From: JAEUJM01 sp044221555
GTDB taxonomy: Bacteria > Actinomycetota > Acidimicrobiia > Acidimicrobiales > DATDAH01
Direction of reading: 5' to 3'
NCBI GenBank assembly: GCA_044221555.1
Contig: JBGAOY010000016.1
Location: forward strand, 1 to 64,000
DNA: 64,000 bases
Shown here: positions 44,783 to 53,123 of the stretch, piece after piece
Layout: each line of letters starts with the position of its first letter
Numbering within the stretch: position 1 is the stretch's first letter
Translations under genes and position numbers: made by a program
Notes under the pieces: generated by a model
What the model saw: only the letters and a program-made list of their open reading frames with translations
Databases searched by the model: none
Told to the model about the DNA's origin: nothing

Positions 44783-45685
44783 GTGAGCGCGGTGGACAGG
44801 CCCGATGCAGGAGCTCGAGCGAGTCGGGTGACGATGGTGTCGTGGAACATGAACGGGCTCACGGCCGGGTGGGATGAGCTGGCCGCCGACGAGACGATCG
44901 ACGTGGCGCTCCTCCAGGAGGCCAGGCAGCCGCCGCCGTCGTCGCCGTTCACCGTGGTGTCCGCCGCGGCGGACTGGACCACCGGCGGCGCTCCCCGGCG
45001 ATCCTTCTGCGCCGCGGTGGCGGCTCGTGCGGGTGACGGCCGGCCCACGGTGAGCCCGATCCCCACCCACCCGGTGGGCGATCTGGAGGGAGACGGACTG
45101 GCGGTCAGCGTGCCGGGCACGATCGCGCTGGCGCACGTCCTCCACGACGACTCGGAGCCACTCGTCGTGGCCAGCGTGTACTCGGCGTGGGAGTCCCCCC
45201 TGAGCGGCCGGGACGACTGGATCTACGCCGACGCCTCGGCGCACCGGTTGATCTCGGACCTCAGTGCCCTGGTCGACTCGAAGCACAGTCACCGGCTCAT
45301 CGTCGCTGGCGATTGGAACATCCTGTACGGCCACGGCGAGCACGGGGACACCTACTGGGCGCGGCGCTACCGGACGGTGTTCGACCGCATGGAGGCGATC
45401 GGCCTCACGTTCTGCGGCCCGCAGCATCCCGACGGCCTCCAGGCCGACCCGTGGCCCGCCGAGCTGCCGGGTGACAGCGGAAACGTCCCGACCTACCGCA
45501 GGAACCGGACCGACCCGTCGACCGGCACCCGTCAGCTCGATTTCGTGTTCGCCTCGAGTGCGCTCGCTCCCATGATCAGCGTCCGGGCCGGCAACGGCGA
45601 GGACGAGTGGGGACCGAGCGACCACTGCCGCCTCCACATCACCGTCGACTCGCCACGGACGCCGGACCAATCAACAGCCGTGTGA
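44783..45685 (+). CDS. EEP-superfamily phosphohydrolase (endonuclease/exonuclease/phosphatase)
   Basis: A 300-aa metal-dependent hydrolase with all core EEP motifs: 'MVSWNMNGL' (Asn), 'DVALLQEAR' (metal-binding Glu), 'LIVAGDWNILYG' (D-x-N), 'RQLDFVFASSAL' and 'GPSDHCRLHI' (Asp-His). It could be a DNA repair nuclease or a phosphatase. No signal peptide or DNA-binding extra domain is seen. GTG 44783 begins the family-like region. A 90-bp sequence similar to its start recurs at 51126-51215. Confidence 0.8.
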   Translation: MSAVDRPDAGARASRVTMVSWNMNGLTAGWDELAADETIDVALLQEARQPPPSSPFTVVSAAADWTTGGAPRRSFCAAVAARAGDGRPTVSPIPTHPVGDLEGDGLAVSVPGTIALAHVLHDDSEPLVVASVYSAWESPLSGRDDWIYADASAHRLISDLSALVDSKHSHRLIVAGDWNILYGHGEHGDTYWARRYRTVFDRMEAIGLTFCGPQHPDGLQADPWPAELPGDSGNVPTYRRNRTDPSTGTRQLDFVFASSALAPMISVRAGNGEDEWGPSDHCRLHITVDSPRTPDQSTAV

Positions 45686-45844
45686 ACGGCCGCCGGCAGT
45701 GATGTTGTTGAACCGACTCAGATGAGTCGCCGCCCACGCTGAAGCGCAGCGCGGCCTACGCCGGACCAGGCGCCGCGGGCGAGGTGCGCCGTGGTCAGTG
45801 TCGACAGGAACCAGCGGTCAGGAGACAGGCCGGTCGGTCGGCGC

Positions 45845-46105
45845 TCAGCCGTCGGCCCGGAAGACGTGCCGGGCAGCCCCGAATCGGCCCACCTGGGCGC
45901 ATCGCTCGGCCATGATCGCGAGGGCCCGGCCGTGAGCACCGCGGTGCCAGCCGTGGAGCCACTCGACGCGATCCGAGCGCCGCAGGCGCATCGAGGCCAG
46001 CGCGGCCATGTCGTCCGGCGCGGTGACCAGGTGGACCTCGCCGGCGGTCGAGGACCGGTGGGCCAGGTACCGCCGGGCGGTGTCGGGATCCGGCGCTATG
46101 ACCAC
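45845..46105 (-). CDS. Hypothetical protein, 86 aa
   Basis: Not recognised. The frame reads 'VVIAPDPDTARRYLAHRSST', then 'EVHLVTAPDDMAALASMRLR' and 'RVEWLHGWHRGAHGRALAIM', with balanced composition unlike the shadow frames around it. The beta-alpha start resembles a small nucleotide-binding or regulatory fold, but this is a guess. GTG 46105 is the likeliest start; the frame stays open farther upstream through lower-quality sequence. It lies downstream of the large secreted protein, after the strong hairpin. Confidence 0.4.
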   Translation of the reverse strand: MVIAPDPDTARRYLAHRSSTAGEVHLVTAPDDMAALASMRLRRSDRVEWLHGWHRGAHGRALAIMAERCAQVGRFGAARHVFRADG

Positions 46106-46181
46106 GACTCGGCAGATCGCCGTGCCCGTTCGAGGTGACCCACGCCGGCGCTTCCCGAACCACGCCCGATCCCGGGGGGCG

Positions 46182-46215
46182 GCCCGGTTGCCGACCGCGG
46201 GGTCGGCAACCGGGC
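46182..46215 (-). terminator. 15-bp perfect GC hairpin downstream of the large secreted-protein gene
   Basis: GCCCGGTTGCCGACC (46182-46196) pairs perfectly with 46201-46215 around the loop GCGG. A second 8-bp stem (46221-46228 with 46245-46252, CTCGAACC/GGTTCGAG) lies beside it. It is 97 nt after the stop at 46312 and has no U tract. Confidence 0.5.
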
Positions 46216-46311
46216 GGTGACTCGAACCATCGGCGGGGGCTTCTGGTTCGAGACGTCCTGCGACGCTCCCGGGGCACGAACCGTGTGACCCGACCGGTTG
46301 CCGCTGGGCGC

Positions 46312-49300
46312 TCACGGAGCCAGTCCCGCGCTCACGGGAGTGGTGGAGCCTGCGGCCACGTCGATCGTGTCCGAGGTGGCGATGTCGTGGTGGTCGTTCC
46401 AGTACTCGTGGAGACGGACGCCGGTGGCATCGATGAACGCTGCCCGATAGCCGCCGGGCGGCAGGCCACCGATGACGTACGAGCCGTCCGGCCCGGCGAC
46501 AGCGCCACCGGCCGGTCCACGAGACCCGATGGCCAGCACCCATGCTCCGCCGAGCGGCTGGCCCGAGGGAGCATCGGTCACGGTGCCGGCCACGGCGCCG
46601 GTGCCGGGTGTGAGGTCGACATCCGTCGTCGCCGGAGCGGTGACCGTCGTCGCGTCGGCGAGGTCGGAGATCGAGACGCCGTCGTACCACTCCGAGGCGT
46701 GCCGACCGGTCGAGTCGATGAACACGAGCTTGTAGTCGCCGGCCGTCACGTCGAGGTCGTAGTGGCCCGAGCCGTCGGTGACCGCGCCACGGGCCATCCC
46801 GTAGTCAGCGGCCGAGAGGGCCACGACGTGCACCCCGGCCAGCGGGTCGCCGGTCCCGCCGTCGGTCACCGTGCCGGTGAGCGCGGAGCCACCGGCGGGG
46901 GGCTCCTGGGCCAGTAGGGCACCGTTGGCGGTCGTCGTCGTGCCGGCGGTCACAGGGAGTGCCGTTGCCGAAGGAACGTCGGGTCGATCCGGCGAGAACC
47001 GTGGCGCATGTGCGCCGGTGGGGTCGATCCACCCGACGAAGTGCGAGCCGGCGGGCAGCGACGACAGCGAGAACTGGCCGGCGCCCGAGGCGACCACGAC
47101 CGACTCGGGGGCGAAGGGCTCGCCGCCGAGCGCTATCGCCCATGCCCCGGCGATGGGGTCACCGGTGCCGGCGTCGGTGATCGTGCCCGCGATCGCACCC
47201 CGGGTGGAGGCGATGGCAGGGTCGGCGTGCACAGTGCCCCCTGACGGAACCGTGACCGTGGCCGGTGCCCCGTGGAACCCCCTCACGTGGTTCCCCGTCG
47301 AATCGACGACGTAGAGGAAGTACGAGCCTGCCGGGATCCCCAGGTCGTAGCCGCCCGATGCGTTGGTGAGGCCACCGCCCACCAGACGGAAGTCCGACGG
47401 TCGCAGCGCGATCACCCACACGCCGGGCAGGGGGTTGCCGGAGACGGCCTCGGTGACGGTGCCGGTGATGTGCCCGGGAGCCGGCGTGACCGACGTGGTC
47501 ACCACGTTGGAGAGCGCGATCGCGTACTCGGCGCTCATCGCCGCGGCGGCGTTGCCCCGCACGCCCACGTCACCGTTGGTCGTGGTGTAGGCACAGTCGA
47601 CGGTCACGTGGGCACCGACGGCCAGACTGCCGACTGGCCCCGCGCAGGCAGGCGCGTTCGGATCGATCACCGTCACGCCGGTGAGGGCGACGTCGCCCGT
47701 GTTGGAGACGGTCAGGTGGTAGTGGATGGCTCCACCGGCGACCACCGATGACTCGTCGGCCACCAGCGAGAGGGTCAGCGCCGGGTCGATCACGCGGTAC
47801 CCGTGGGTGATCGAGGACTGGTTCCCGATGTCGTCGGTGGCCGTGACGGTGAACTGGTGATCGCCCGTCGTGGACGTGTCGATGACCGCCCCGTCGGGAA
47901 CGGTGCCGTCGCACTCGGCCACGCCGGTCGCGTCGGTGCAGCCGAAGTCGGCATGTACCACCTGGCCGAGTCGGTACACGGCCCCGTCCGGCGGCGTGTC
48001 GAGCGTGATGGCCGGCGCGTGCTCGTCATGGTCACTGCCCATGGCGAAGTCGTCGAAGGTGACCGTCTCGCCGCCGCTGCACTGGCGCTCCCAGGTGACC
48101 GCCCCCGTGGGGCTGCAACGCCACCGCAGGGTGATGTCCTTCACGGGGAACGAGCCGGTGAAGTCCTTCAGGAAGGTGCTGGAGTGCCAGGTGCCGTCGA
48201 CGTGGTAGTCCACGGTGCCGTCCGAACGCTCACCGACGTAGAGGTGGTGCTCGGTGGCCGGACGAGGCCCGACGCAGGCGCTGTCATCGGGCGGGTACAC
48301 GATGGTCTCGACGGCCGGAATCGAGTGACGGGCGTACCCCAGCGTGCCGCAACTGAACAGCGAGCCCGCCTGGATGCGGGGGTCGTCGCCGGGGTTCTCC
48401 TCCGAGTCGAGGAACAGGTCGATGCCCTGCCACGAGCTGCCGTCGTCGTGGTAGTCGAAGCGCACCCAGGGGGTCCCGGCGGCGTTGACGGGCGCATCTC
48501 CTACGAGGTGCAGCGACGACTCGCCGCCGGCGAGACGAGTGAGATCCACGCCACCGGCCCCGTTGACGGTGGCGGTGCCGTTCCTCACCTCCCACACCTG
48601 GCCCTTCCACGCGAGGTTCACCACGACGTCGTCCGTGTTGCTGTTCGCCGACGCACCGATGGCGTTCAGCGCGGCCACCTTGTAGGTGTGCGCCACGCTG
48701 CTCGCGGTGGCTTCCGTGTCGGCGTACGACGTGGTCGCGCCGTCGATCGTGTCGATGACGGTGCCGTCGCGGTAGACCGAGTAGCCGGTGATGGGCGAGC
48801 CGCCGTCCTCTGCCGGCGCGTTCCACGACAGGTGCACCGTCCCGGCCGACCAGGAGGCGTCGAGGCCCGTCGGTGCGCCCGGGACGCTCAGCGTCTGACT
48901 GCTCACGGACACGTTGTCGATCAGGAAGCCCAGACCGTCAGACGCCGGCGACGGGTCCCCGCCCGAGCGGAACAGCAAGGAATCGACCGTCCGAGTCGGG
49001 TTCAGCTCGCAGTCCCGGAAGTAGTCCTCCCAACTGGTGCCCGTGTGCACGAGCGACCCGTCCACGTACACGGCGACGATGTCGTTGGCAGGCCCGTCGA
49101 CGAAGTCCATGACGATCTTCACCGTGTGCGCGGTGCCGCGATCGAGGCCGCTGGCGATCGCGGCCTCGGTGAAGGCCCCGTCACCCGGGTCGTCACACTC
49201 AGGGTCGATGGACCGCTGGTAGTCGCTGAACAGCAACTGCAGGCCCGTCGGCGTGTCCTCCATCCGCACCCAACTCATACGCGCCCCGTCACCGCGATCC

Positions 49301-49749
49301 GGGCTCACCGTCATGCCCAGGCCCGGCTGCTCGGCCGAGGGCAGGGCGGACGCGAAGTCCCACTGGGCCACGAATCGTGTCTGCCGCGTGCCCCCGGACA
49401 AGCCGCCGCTCTCGGCTGACGACTCCCCCGCCTCGTCAGCGGCCGACGGCGAGAAGACCCAATCGCCGAAAGAACCTGTGGTGTACGCGTTCGAGATGCG
49501 CCACGACTGCGCGCCGAAGGAAGCGGGCGCACCGATGTTGGTCACCACGCCCTGGTCGATGTTCGGATTGATGGGAATGCCCTGCGCCCCCCACCCTTGT
49601 TGGCCGTCGACCGAGCCGGTCACGTACGTCGGAACCTCGAAATCCGCCACCGGCGCCCCCGTGGCGCCAGCTGGCGCCAGCACCGCCGGTGCTCCGGCAA
49701 CCAGGAGGAGTACCACGGCGGTAATGGCCACCGGCACTCGGATACCCAT
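46312..49749 (-). CDS. Large secreted multidomain protein (LamG-like, Fn3, DUF11-like, four carboxypeptidase-regulatory-like repeats)
   Basis: A protein of about 1145 aa with a signal peptide ('VPVAITAVVLLLVAGAPAVL'). In order: a concanavalin/LamG-like region (about 30-270), one Fn3 domain (about 278-375; 'APTGLDASWSAGTVHLSWNAP'-type), a second beta-sandwich region, an HYR-like segment with 'CTDATGVAECDGTVPDG' (about 600), a DUF11-like domain (about 650-760; 'IHYHLTVSNTGDVALTGVTV'), and four carboxypeptidase-regulatory-like Ig repeats to the end. No sortase motif or anchor is evident. It may bind glycans or build an extracellular matrix. ATG 49749 has AGGAG just upstream; ATG 49770 or 49803 are alternatives. 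Confidence 0.85.
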   Translation of the reverse strand: MGIRVPVAITAVVLLLVAGAPAVLAPAGATGAPVADFEVPTYVTGSVDGQQGWGAQGIPINPNIDQGVVTNIGAPASFGAQSWRISNAYTTGSFGDWVFSPSAADEAGESSAESGGLSGGTRQTRFVAQWDFASALPSAEQPGLGMTVSPDRGDGARMSWVRMEDTPTGLQLLFSDYQRSIDPECDDPGDGAFTEAAIASGLDRGTAHTVKIVMDFVDGPANDIVAVYVDGSLVHTGTSWEDYFRDCELNPTRTVDSLLFRSGGDPSPASDGLGFLIDNVSVSSQTLSVPGAPTGLDASWSAGTVHLSWNAPAEDGGSPITGYSVYRDGTVIDTIDGATTSYADTEATASSVAHTYKVAALNAIGASANSNTDDVVVNLAWKGQVWEVRNGTATVNGAGGVDLTRLAGGESSLHLVGDAPVNAAGTPWVRFDYHDDGSSWQGIDLFLDSEENPGDDPRIQAGSLFSCGTLGYARHSIPAVETIVYPPDDSACVGPRPATEHHLYVGERSDGTVDYHVDGTWHSSTFLKDFTGSFPVKDITLRWRCSPTGAVTWERQCSGGETVTFDDFAMGSDHDEHAPAITLDTPPDGAVYRLGQVVHADFGCTDATGVAECDGTVPDGAVIDTSTTGDHQFTVTATDDIGNQSSITHGYRVIDPALTLSLVADESSVVAGGAIHYHLTVSNTGDVALTGVTVIDPNAPACAGPVGSLAVGAHVTVDCAYTTTNGDVGVRGNAAAAMSAEYAIALSNVVTTSVTPAPGHITGTVTEAVSGNPLPGVWVIALRPSDFRLVGGGLTNASGGYDLGIPAGSYFLYVVDSTGNHVRGFHGAPATVTVPSGGTVHADPAIASTRGAIAGTITDAGTGDPIAGAWAIALGGEPFAPESVVVASGAGQFSLSSLPAGSHFVGWIDPTGAHAPRFSPDRPDVPSATALPVTAGTTTTANGALLAQEPPAGGSALTGTVTDGGTGDPLAGVHVVALSAADYGMARGAVTDGSGHYDLDVTAGDYKLVFIDSTGRHASEWYDGVSISDLADATTVTAPATTDVDLTPGTGAVAGTVTDAPSGQPLGGAWVLAIGSRGPAGGAVAGPDGSYVIGGLPPGGYRAAFIDATGVRLHEYWNDHHDIATSDTIDVAAGSTTPVSAGLAP

Positions 49750-50138
49750 CAAGCTCCTGTACGGGCTCATTGATCTCAAGATCGCACTCCGCCTGCTCAT
49801 CATCTCCGGGAACAGGCGGCGAGATCACCACCTGGCAATGGAGAAGTAGAGCAAGGACTTCACGGACGTTCCAGAGCCACTGGTGTCACATTCTGAGACA
49901 CCTCTGTACACGATGGAACGGGCAGATATACAGGCCAGTTCATTCACGTTGCAACGGTGTATACGGAATATACGCATCGGTATAGAAGTCGGGATCCAAA
50001 CGTGCCGCGAGGGCCTCGGGGTCCGTCAACCGAAGTGACCGGCGTCAGTGGGGAGCAGACCGCCCATCCGGGCGCGACGGAGTCGGCCGACCGATGTCGA
50101 TCGACGATGTCGGCGGGGCCTCACCCACCGACCGGGCG
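49750..50138. other. AT-richer intergenic/promoter region upstream of the large secreted protein
   Basis: This 389 bp lies between the TetR stop and the secreted-protein start and is visibly lower in GC around 49850-49990. It holds two inverted repeats: GGTGTC/GACACC (49882-49887 and 49897-49902) and GTATA/TATAC (49959-49963 and 49969-49973). Either could be an operator, perhaps for the adjacent TetR protein. Confidence 0.45.
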
Positions 50139-50771
50139 CTACCCGGCGTGCGAGTACGGCTCGGTCATCACCGTCACCGTGATGAGAACGGCCGACTCGA
50201 GGAGCCGGCGCGACCCGCCCACGTCTCCCGAGAGCGCCGCCTCGGTGAGGAACCCACCGATCTGCCCTCGAACCGCTCGCGCCACGTCCTCGATCGTGTG
50301 GGGCTCCGCCGGGCACCGACCGCAGGCGTCGAAGACCTCGGCGAAGGCGACCGCGAGCCGATCGATCGCGTCCCGGTGGAACTCCTCGGCCAGCTCCCTA
50401 GGACGACCGTCGCGCAGTTGTCCCATCGACAGCAGGCCCATCCGGACCGACGCGTCGGGATCCCGCCACAAGCGATCGAACTCACCGCGAACCTGGTCTC
50501 GCACGAGGTCCTCGAAGGCGCCGGAACGCTTCTCGACCACTGCCGCCCGGCGGCCCGCAGGTACGTGACGGATCGAGAACACATGCTCGAGCAAGGCGTC
50601 CACGTACTCGCCCTGAGTCGCCCAGTGACGGTAGAACGTCTGACGATGAAAACCCGCCTCGTCCGCCACGGTGCCGGCGGTCAAGCTGCGCAGGATCGTG
50701 GCGCGGCCTTCCCGGCAGAGGCGGACGCCGGCCTCGATGAACTTGTCTCGGGTCGAGTGTTCTTCTAACAC
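50139..50771 (-). CDS. TetR/AcrR-family transcriptional regulator
   Basis: A 210-aa protein with an N-terminal TetR HTH: 'STRDKFIEAGVRLCREG' then 'TVADEAGFHRQTFYRHW' (recognition helix near residues 36-48) and 'EYVDALLEHVF'. The C-terminal all-helical domain would bind a ligand and dimerise; no family-specific sequence is recognised. It lies upstream of, and in the same direction as, the large secreted protein gene and may control it or itself. Confidence 0.88.
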   Translation of the reverse strand: MLEEHSTRDKFIEAGVRLCREGRATILRSLTAGTVADEAGFHRQTFYRHWATQGEYVDALLEHVFSIRHVPAGRRAAVVEKRSGAFEDLVRDQVRGEFDRLWRDPDASVRMGLLSMGQLRDGRPRELAEEFHRDAIDRLAVAFAEVFDACGRCPAEPHTIEDVARAVRGQIGGFLTEAALSGDVGGSRRLLESAVLITVTVMTEPYSHAG

Positions 50772-51137
50772 GATGGAGCCCGCCTCGGACGAGTTGGCTG
50801 ATTCGACCGCTCACCGGCCCAAACAGAGCCACGATCGACACACAATGAGGATCCCACATCTTGCCAGTGAGAGCACAGAGGGTACCCCGCCGACGCTCGG
50901 ATGCACAGCACGACAGAGGACGCGGCAGGGCAGGAGTTCTACAGCATTGCTCTCGTGAACGGGCAGGCGAATTCCTGAATACGGTTCGACGGCCTCGGTC
51001 AGAGGCTCTTGTTCGGGCGGCTCTCCGCGGTGTTGCCGATGACGGAGAGCACCGCGCAAACGCCTGGGTTCGACCGATCCCCCACCAGCCGCAGCCCCTT
51101 TGGAGCTCGGCCTCACGTACGAAGCCGGTGTGAGGGC
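50772..51137. other. Intergenic region, nothing recognised
   Basis: About 365 bp between the TetR start and the EEP-fragment remnant. It is somewhat lower in GC and contains no family-like reading frame. Promoter signals for tetR should be here, but none is convincing. Confidence 0.4.
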
Positions 51138-51239
51138 GTGAGCACGGTGTATCGGCCCGACGCTCTCGGTCCCGGAGCGAGCGGAACGACGATGGTGTCG
51201 TTGAGCATGAACGGGCGCCCGCTCAGCCGCCTCCGCTGA
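51138..51239 (+). pseudogene. Duplicated 5' fragment of the EEP gene
   Basis: The 33-aa frame reads 'VSTVYRPDALGPGASGTTMV' and then 'SLSMNGRPLSRLR'. It corresponds to the start of the EEP gene at 44783 ('VSAVDRPDAGARASRVTMV' then 'SWNMNG'). DNA from 51126 to 51215 aligns with 44771-44857 with one 3-nt length difference. It stops just after the first EEP motif, where the oppositely oriented EEP gene ends, and W of the WNMNG motif is L. Confidence 0.75.
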
Positions 51240-52431
51240 TCTGCACCAGGTTCATGTTGGCCTGGTGGGGGTCGAGCCACCAGTGCGGGCCCGGCGGTTT
51301 GGCCGGGAAGACCACGCCGGCGGCGTCACAGATCGTTCTCGCCAGTGCATCGACCCGGTACTCGTTGCCGTCGACGGCCCACACCAACTCCCGCCGCCCC
51401 TCGTTCTGCCAGGTCGCCCGACCGCGGTCGTCGTCCTCGGCCAGCCAGCTGATGAGTTGATCGCGGTCGGATTCGTCGGTGATCAGGTCGGCGTTGAGCA
51501 CCACATCGGCGCCGTCGGGGAGCACCCGGCACCGCCGCAGGTGGGCGACGACGTTCTCACGAGGCCTTGCCGGCGGGACCGACGGAGAGAGGGTGGTGAC
51601 CACCATGGCGTGGTCGCTCCCGCCGAGGGGGCATCCGGCGTCGTGATCCCAGAGATGCTCAACGGCTCCAACTGCGAGCTCGGGAGACACCCAGAGGCTG
51701 TCGAAACGGCTGGGGGCATGCCCCGCACGACGCTTGTCGCGGTCGTGGGTGATCGCGAGCGGGCCGATGTCGCTGAGGGGCGCCGCCTCGTCGGGATGCG
51801 CGGCCAACCGCAGACGCAGGGCGTCGCGCAGCCGATGCCGCACCGCTGAGGGCGGGCCGATGAGCGCCGGCTCCATCAGCGTGTACGGCGCCTGACCCCA
51901 GCAGTAGATCGAGCGCTCGTGATCCGGGTGATCCACCGAGGGTGAGTTGGCGTCCACGCCGAGGATCGCCGGCCCGAACTGCAGCTCGAGCCAGTGGGCG
52001 ACCCCGAGGGTGCTCTCGGGCTTCCCAGGCCCCGGTGCGGCGTGGTAGCTGGCCACGGTGACGGGATGACGCCACCCTTCTGCCTCCACATCGACGAACA
52101 GGAACTTCTCCGGTCGAGGCAGGTGGTCGAGCACACCTGAGCTCCTCACCCGCAACCCGGCGCGGCCGTAGACGGCGACGCCGAGCCGCTCTGCCCCTCC
52201 TGATCTGCTGAGGCGGGGCCGATGGTCGAGCGAGAGCAGCCCCCAGTCGAACTCGCCCGACGCCAGAAGCTGCACGTGGGCGTTGGCCGTCACCTCCTGC
52301 GCGCACAGCAGGTCCAGCCGCTGAGCGGCGATGACTGCCGCCCGGTCCGGGCCCCCCGAGCGGGCGATGTTCCAGGTGGCAACCCGCAGGGCCGGCTGGG
52401 CGGAGACCGGCGCGTCCCCGGTCGCGGTCAT
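51223..52431 (-). CDS. EEP-superfamily protein with C-terminal extension
   Basis: A 402-aa protein. Residues 15-270 hold the EEP fold: 'RVATWNIARSGGPDR' (Asn), 'LDLLCAQEVTANAHV' (Glu), 'AILGVDANSPSVDHPDHE' (D-x-N) and 'PLGGSDHAMVVTTL' (Asp-His). The remaining 110 residues include 'ENVVAHLRRCRVLPDGADVV' and 'LVWAVDGNEYRVDALARTIC', a compact domain I cannot name. ATG 52431 overlaps the stop of the DUF6416-like gene by 4 nt, so the pair is a two-gene operon. Confidence 0.75.
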   Translation of the reverse strand: MTATGDAPVSAQPALRVATWNIARSGGPDRAAVIAAQRLDLLCAQEVTANAHVQLLASGEFDWGLLSLDHRPRLSRSGGAERLGVAVYGRAGLRVRSSGVLDHLPRPEKFLFVDVEAEGWRHPVTVASYHAAPGPGKPESTLGVAHWLELQFGPAILGVDANSPSVDHPDHERSIYCWGQAPYTLMEPALIGPPSAVRHRLRDALRLRLAAHPDEAAPLSDIGPLAITHDRDKRRAGHAPSRFDSLWVSPELAVGAVEHLWDHDAGCPLGGSDHAMVVTTLSPSVPPARPRENVVAHLRRCRVLPDGADVVLNADLITDESDRDQLISWLAEDDDRGRATWQNEGRRELVWAVDGNEYRVDALARTICDAAGVVFPAKPPGPHWWLDPHQANMNLVQISGGG

Positions 52432-52946
52432 CCGCCGACGCGGCGGCGGGCGGCCTCGAACAGCGCGGCGACCCCGGGCTTCATGCCGTACCGGGTCGGT
52501 CGCTCCTGCCACCAGTAGAAGGGGTACCGGCGACCCGACGCCTGGGTCGGCTTGCTCAGGCCTTTGACCGACCCGGCGATCGCGTGGTCGTTGTCGAAGA
52601 CGTCGGGGGCGAGGCGGCGGATGTCATCAGTGGACAGGCGCTGGCCCTGCCGCTCGATGAGCAGGTCGAGAAACGTCCGCGCCTTGCCGTGGACCGCCGC
52701 GTAGAACGCCTCGGCGGCGTCCAGGTCATCCGCGTGCCACTCCGGTTGGGCGGAGTGCCCCGAGCCGCCGGAGTGTCGCCTCCAGATCGGGTGATCGTCC
52801 GGGAACACCTCGCGGCCCGGGTTCGGTCCCGCGGCCTCGTCGGCGGGCCACAGCCCCGCGTCACGAAGCTGTTGGGCCAGTCCACGAGCGGTGTCGTCGT
52901 CGATGCGCAGCTCGATCTGCTCGGTCAGCCGCAGTGTCGTTGCCAT
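52428..52946 (-). CDS. DUF6416-like protein, partner of EEP protein
   Basis: A 172-aa protein. The N-terminus 'ATTLRLTEQIELRIDDDTAR' may be a short dimerisation strand/helix. The middle has 'FYAAVHGKARTFLDLLIERQ' and 'GQRLSTDDIRRL', winged-helix-like. The end has 'GSVKGLSKPTQASGRRYPFY' then 'WWQERPTRYGMKPGVAALF', as in DUF6416. ATG 52946 has GGAAGG 7 nt upstream; the ATG at 52952 would be too close. It may be a DNA-binding regulator for the operon. Confidence 0.65.
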   Translation of the reverse strand: MATTLRLTEQIELRIDDDTARGLAQQLRDAGLWPADEAAGPNPGREVFPDDHPIWRRHSGGSGHSAQPEWHADDLDAAEAFYAAVHGKARTFLDLLIERQGQRLSTDDIRRLAPDVFDNDHAIAGSVKGLSKPTQASGRRYPFYWWQERPTRYGMKPGVAALFEAARRRVGG

Positions 52947-52959
52947 GTACATGCCTTCC

Positions 52960-53030
52960 GTATCGCTTCAGTAGCATCACTGAACCACGGAACGCCTGCC
53001 ATGTCAACGGTTTGGTATCGCTTTCATAGC
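52960..53030 (-). promoter_or_regulatory. Promoter region with paired 16-nt direct repeats
   Basis: On the minus strand GCTATGAAAGCGATAC (53030-53015) and GCTACTGAAGCGATAC (52975-52960) match at 13 of 16 positions. Between them lies TTGACA (53007-53002), a perfect -35; the -10 is unclear (TTCAGT at 17 nt). The layout suggests autoregulation of the DUF6416-EEP operon, the second repeat lying next to the ribosome-binding site. Confidence 0.5.
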
Positions 53031-53123
53031 TTCTGTGGATCTCGCGGCGCTTCTTCTTGCACTGGCCCTGGCCGGGCAGGTCCAGCGGAAAGAGAAGGTG
53101 CGGCCGCCCGCCGCCCAGGCGCC

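Noticed and set aside
46201..46252. GGTTCGAG/CTCGAACC next to a hairpin as a possible tRNA
   Set aside because: No cloverleaf can be drawn; the T-arm complement does not fit and no CCA or anticodon arm is found.
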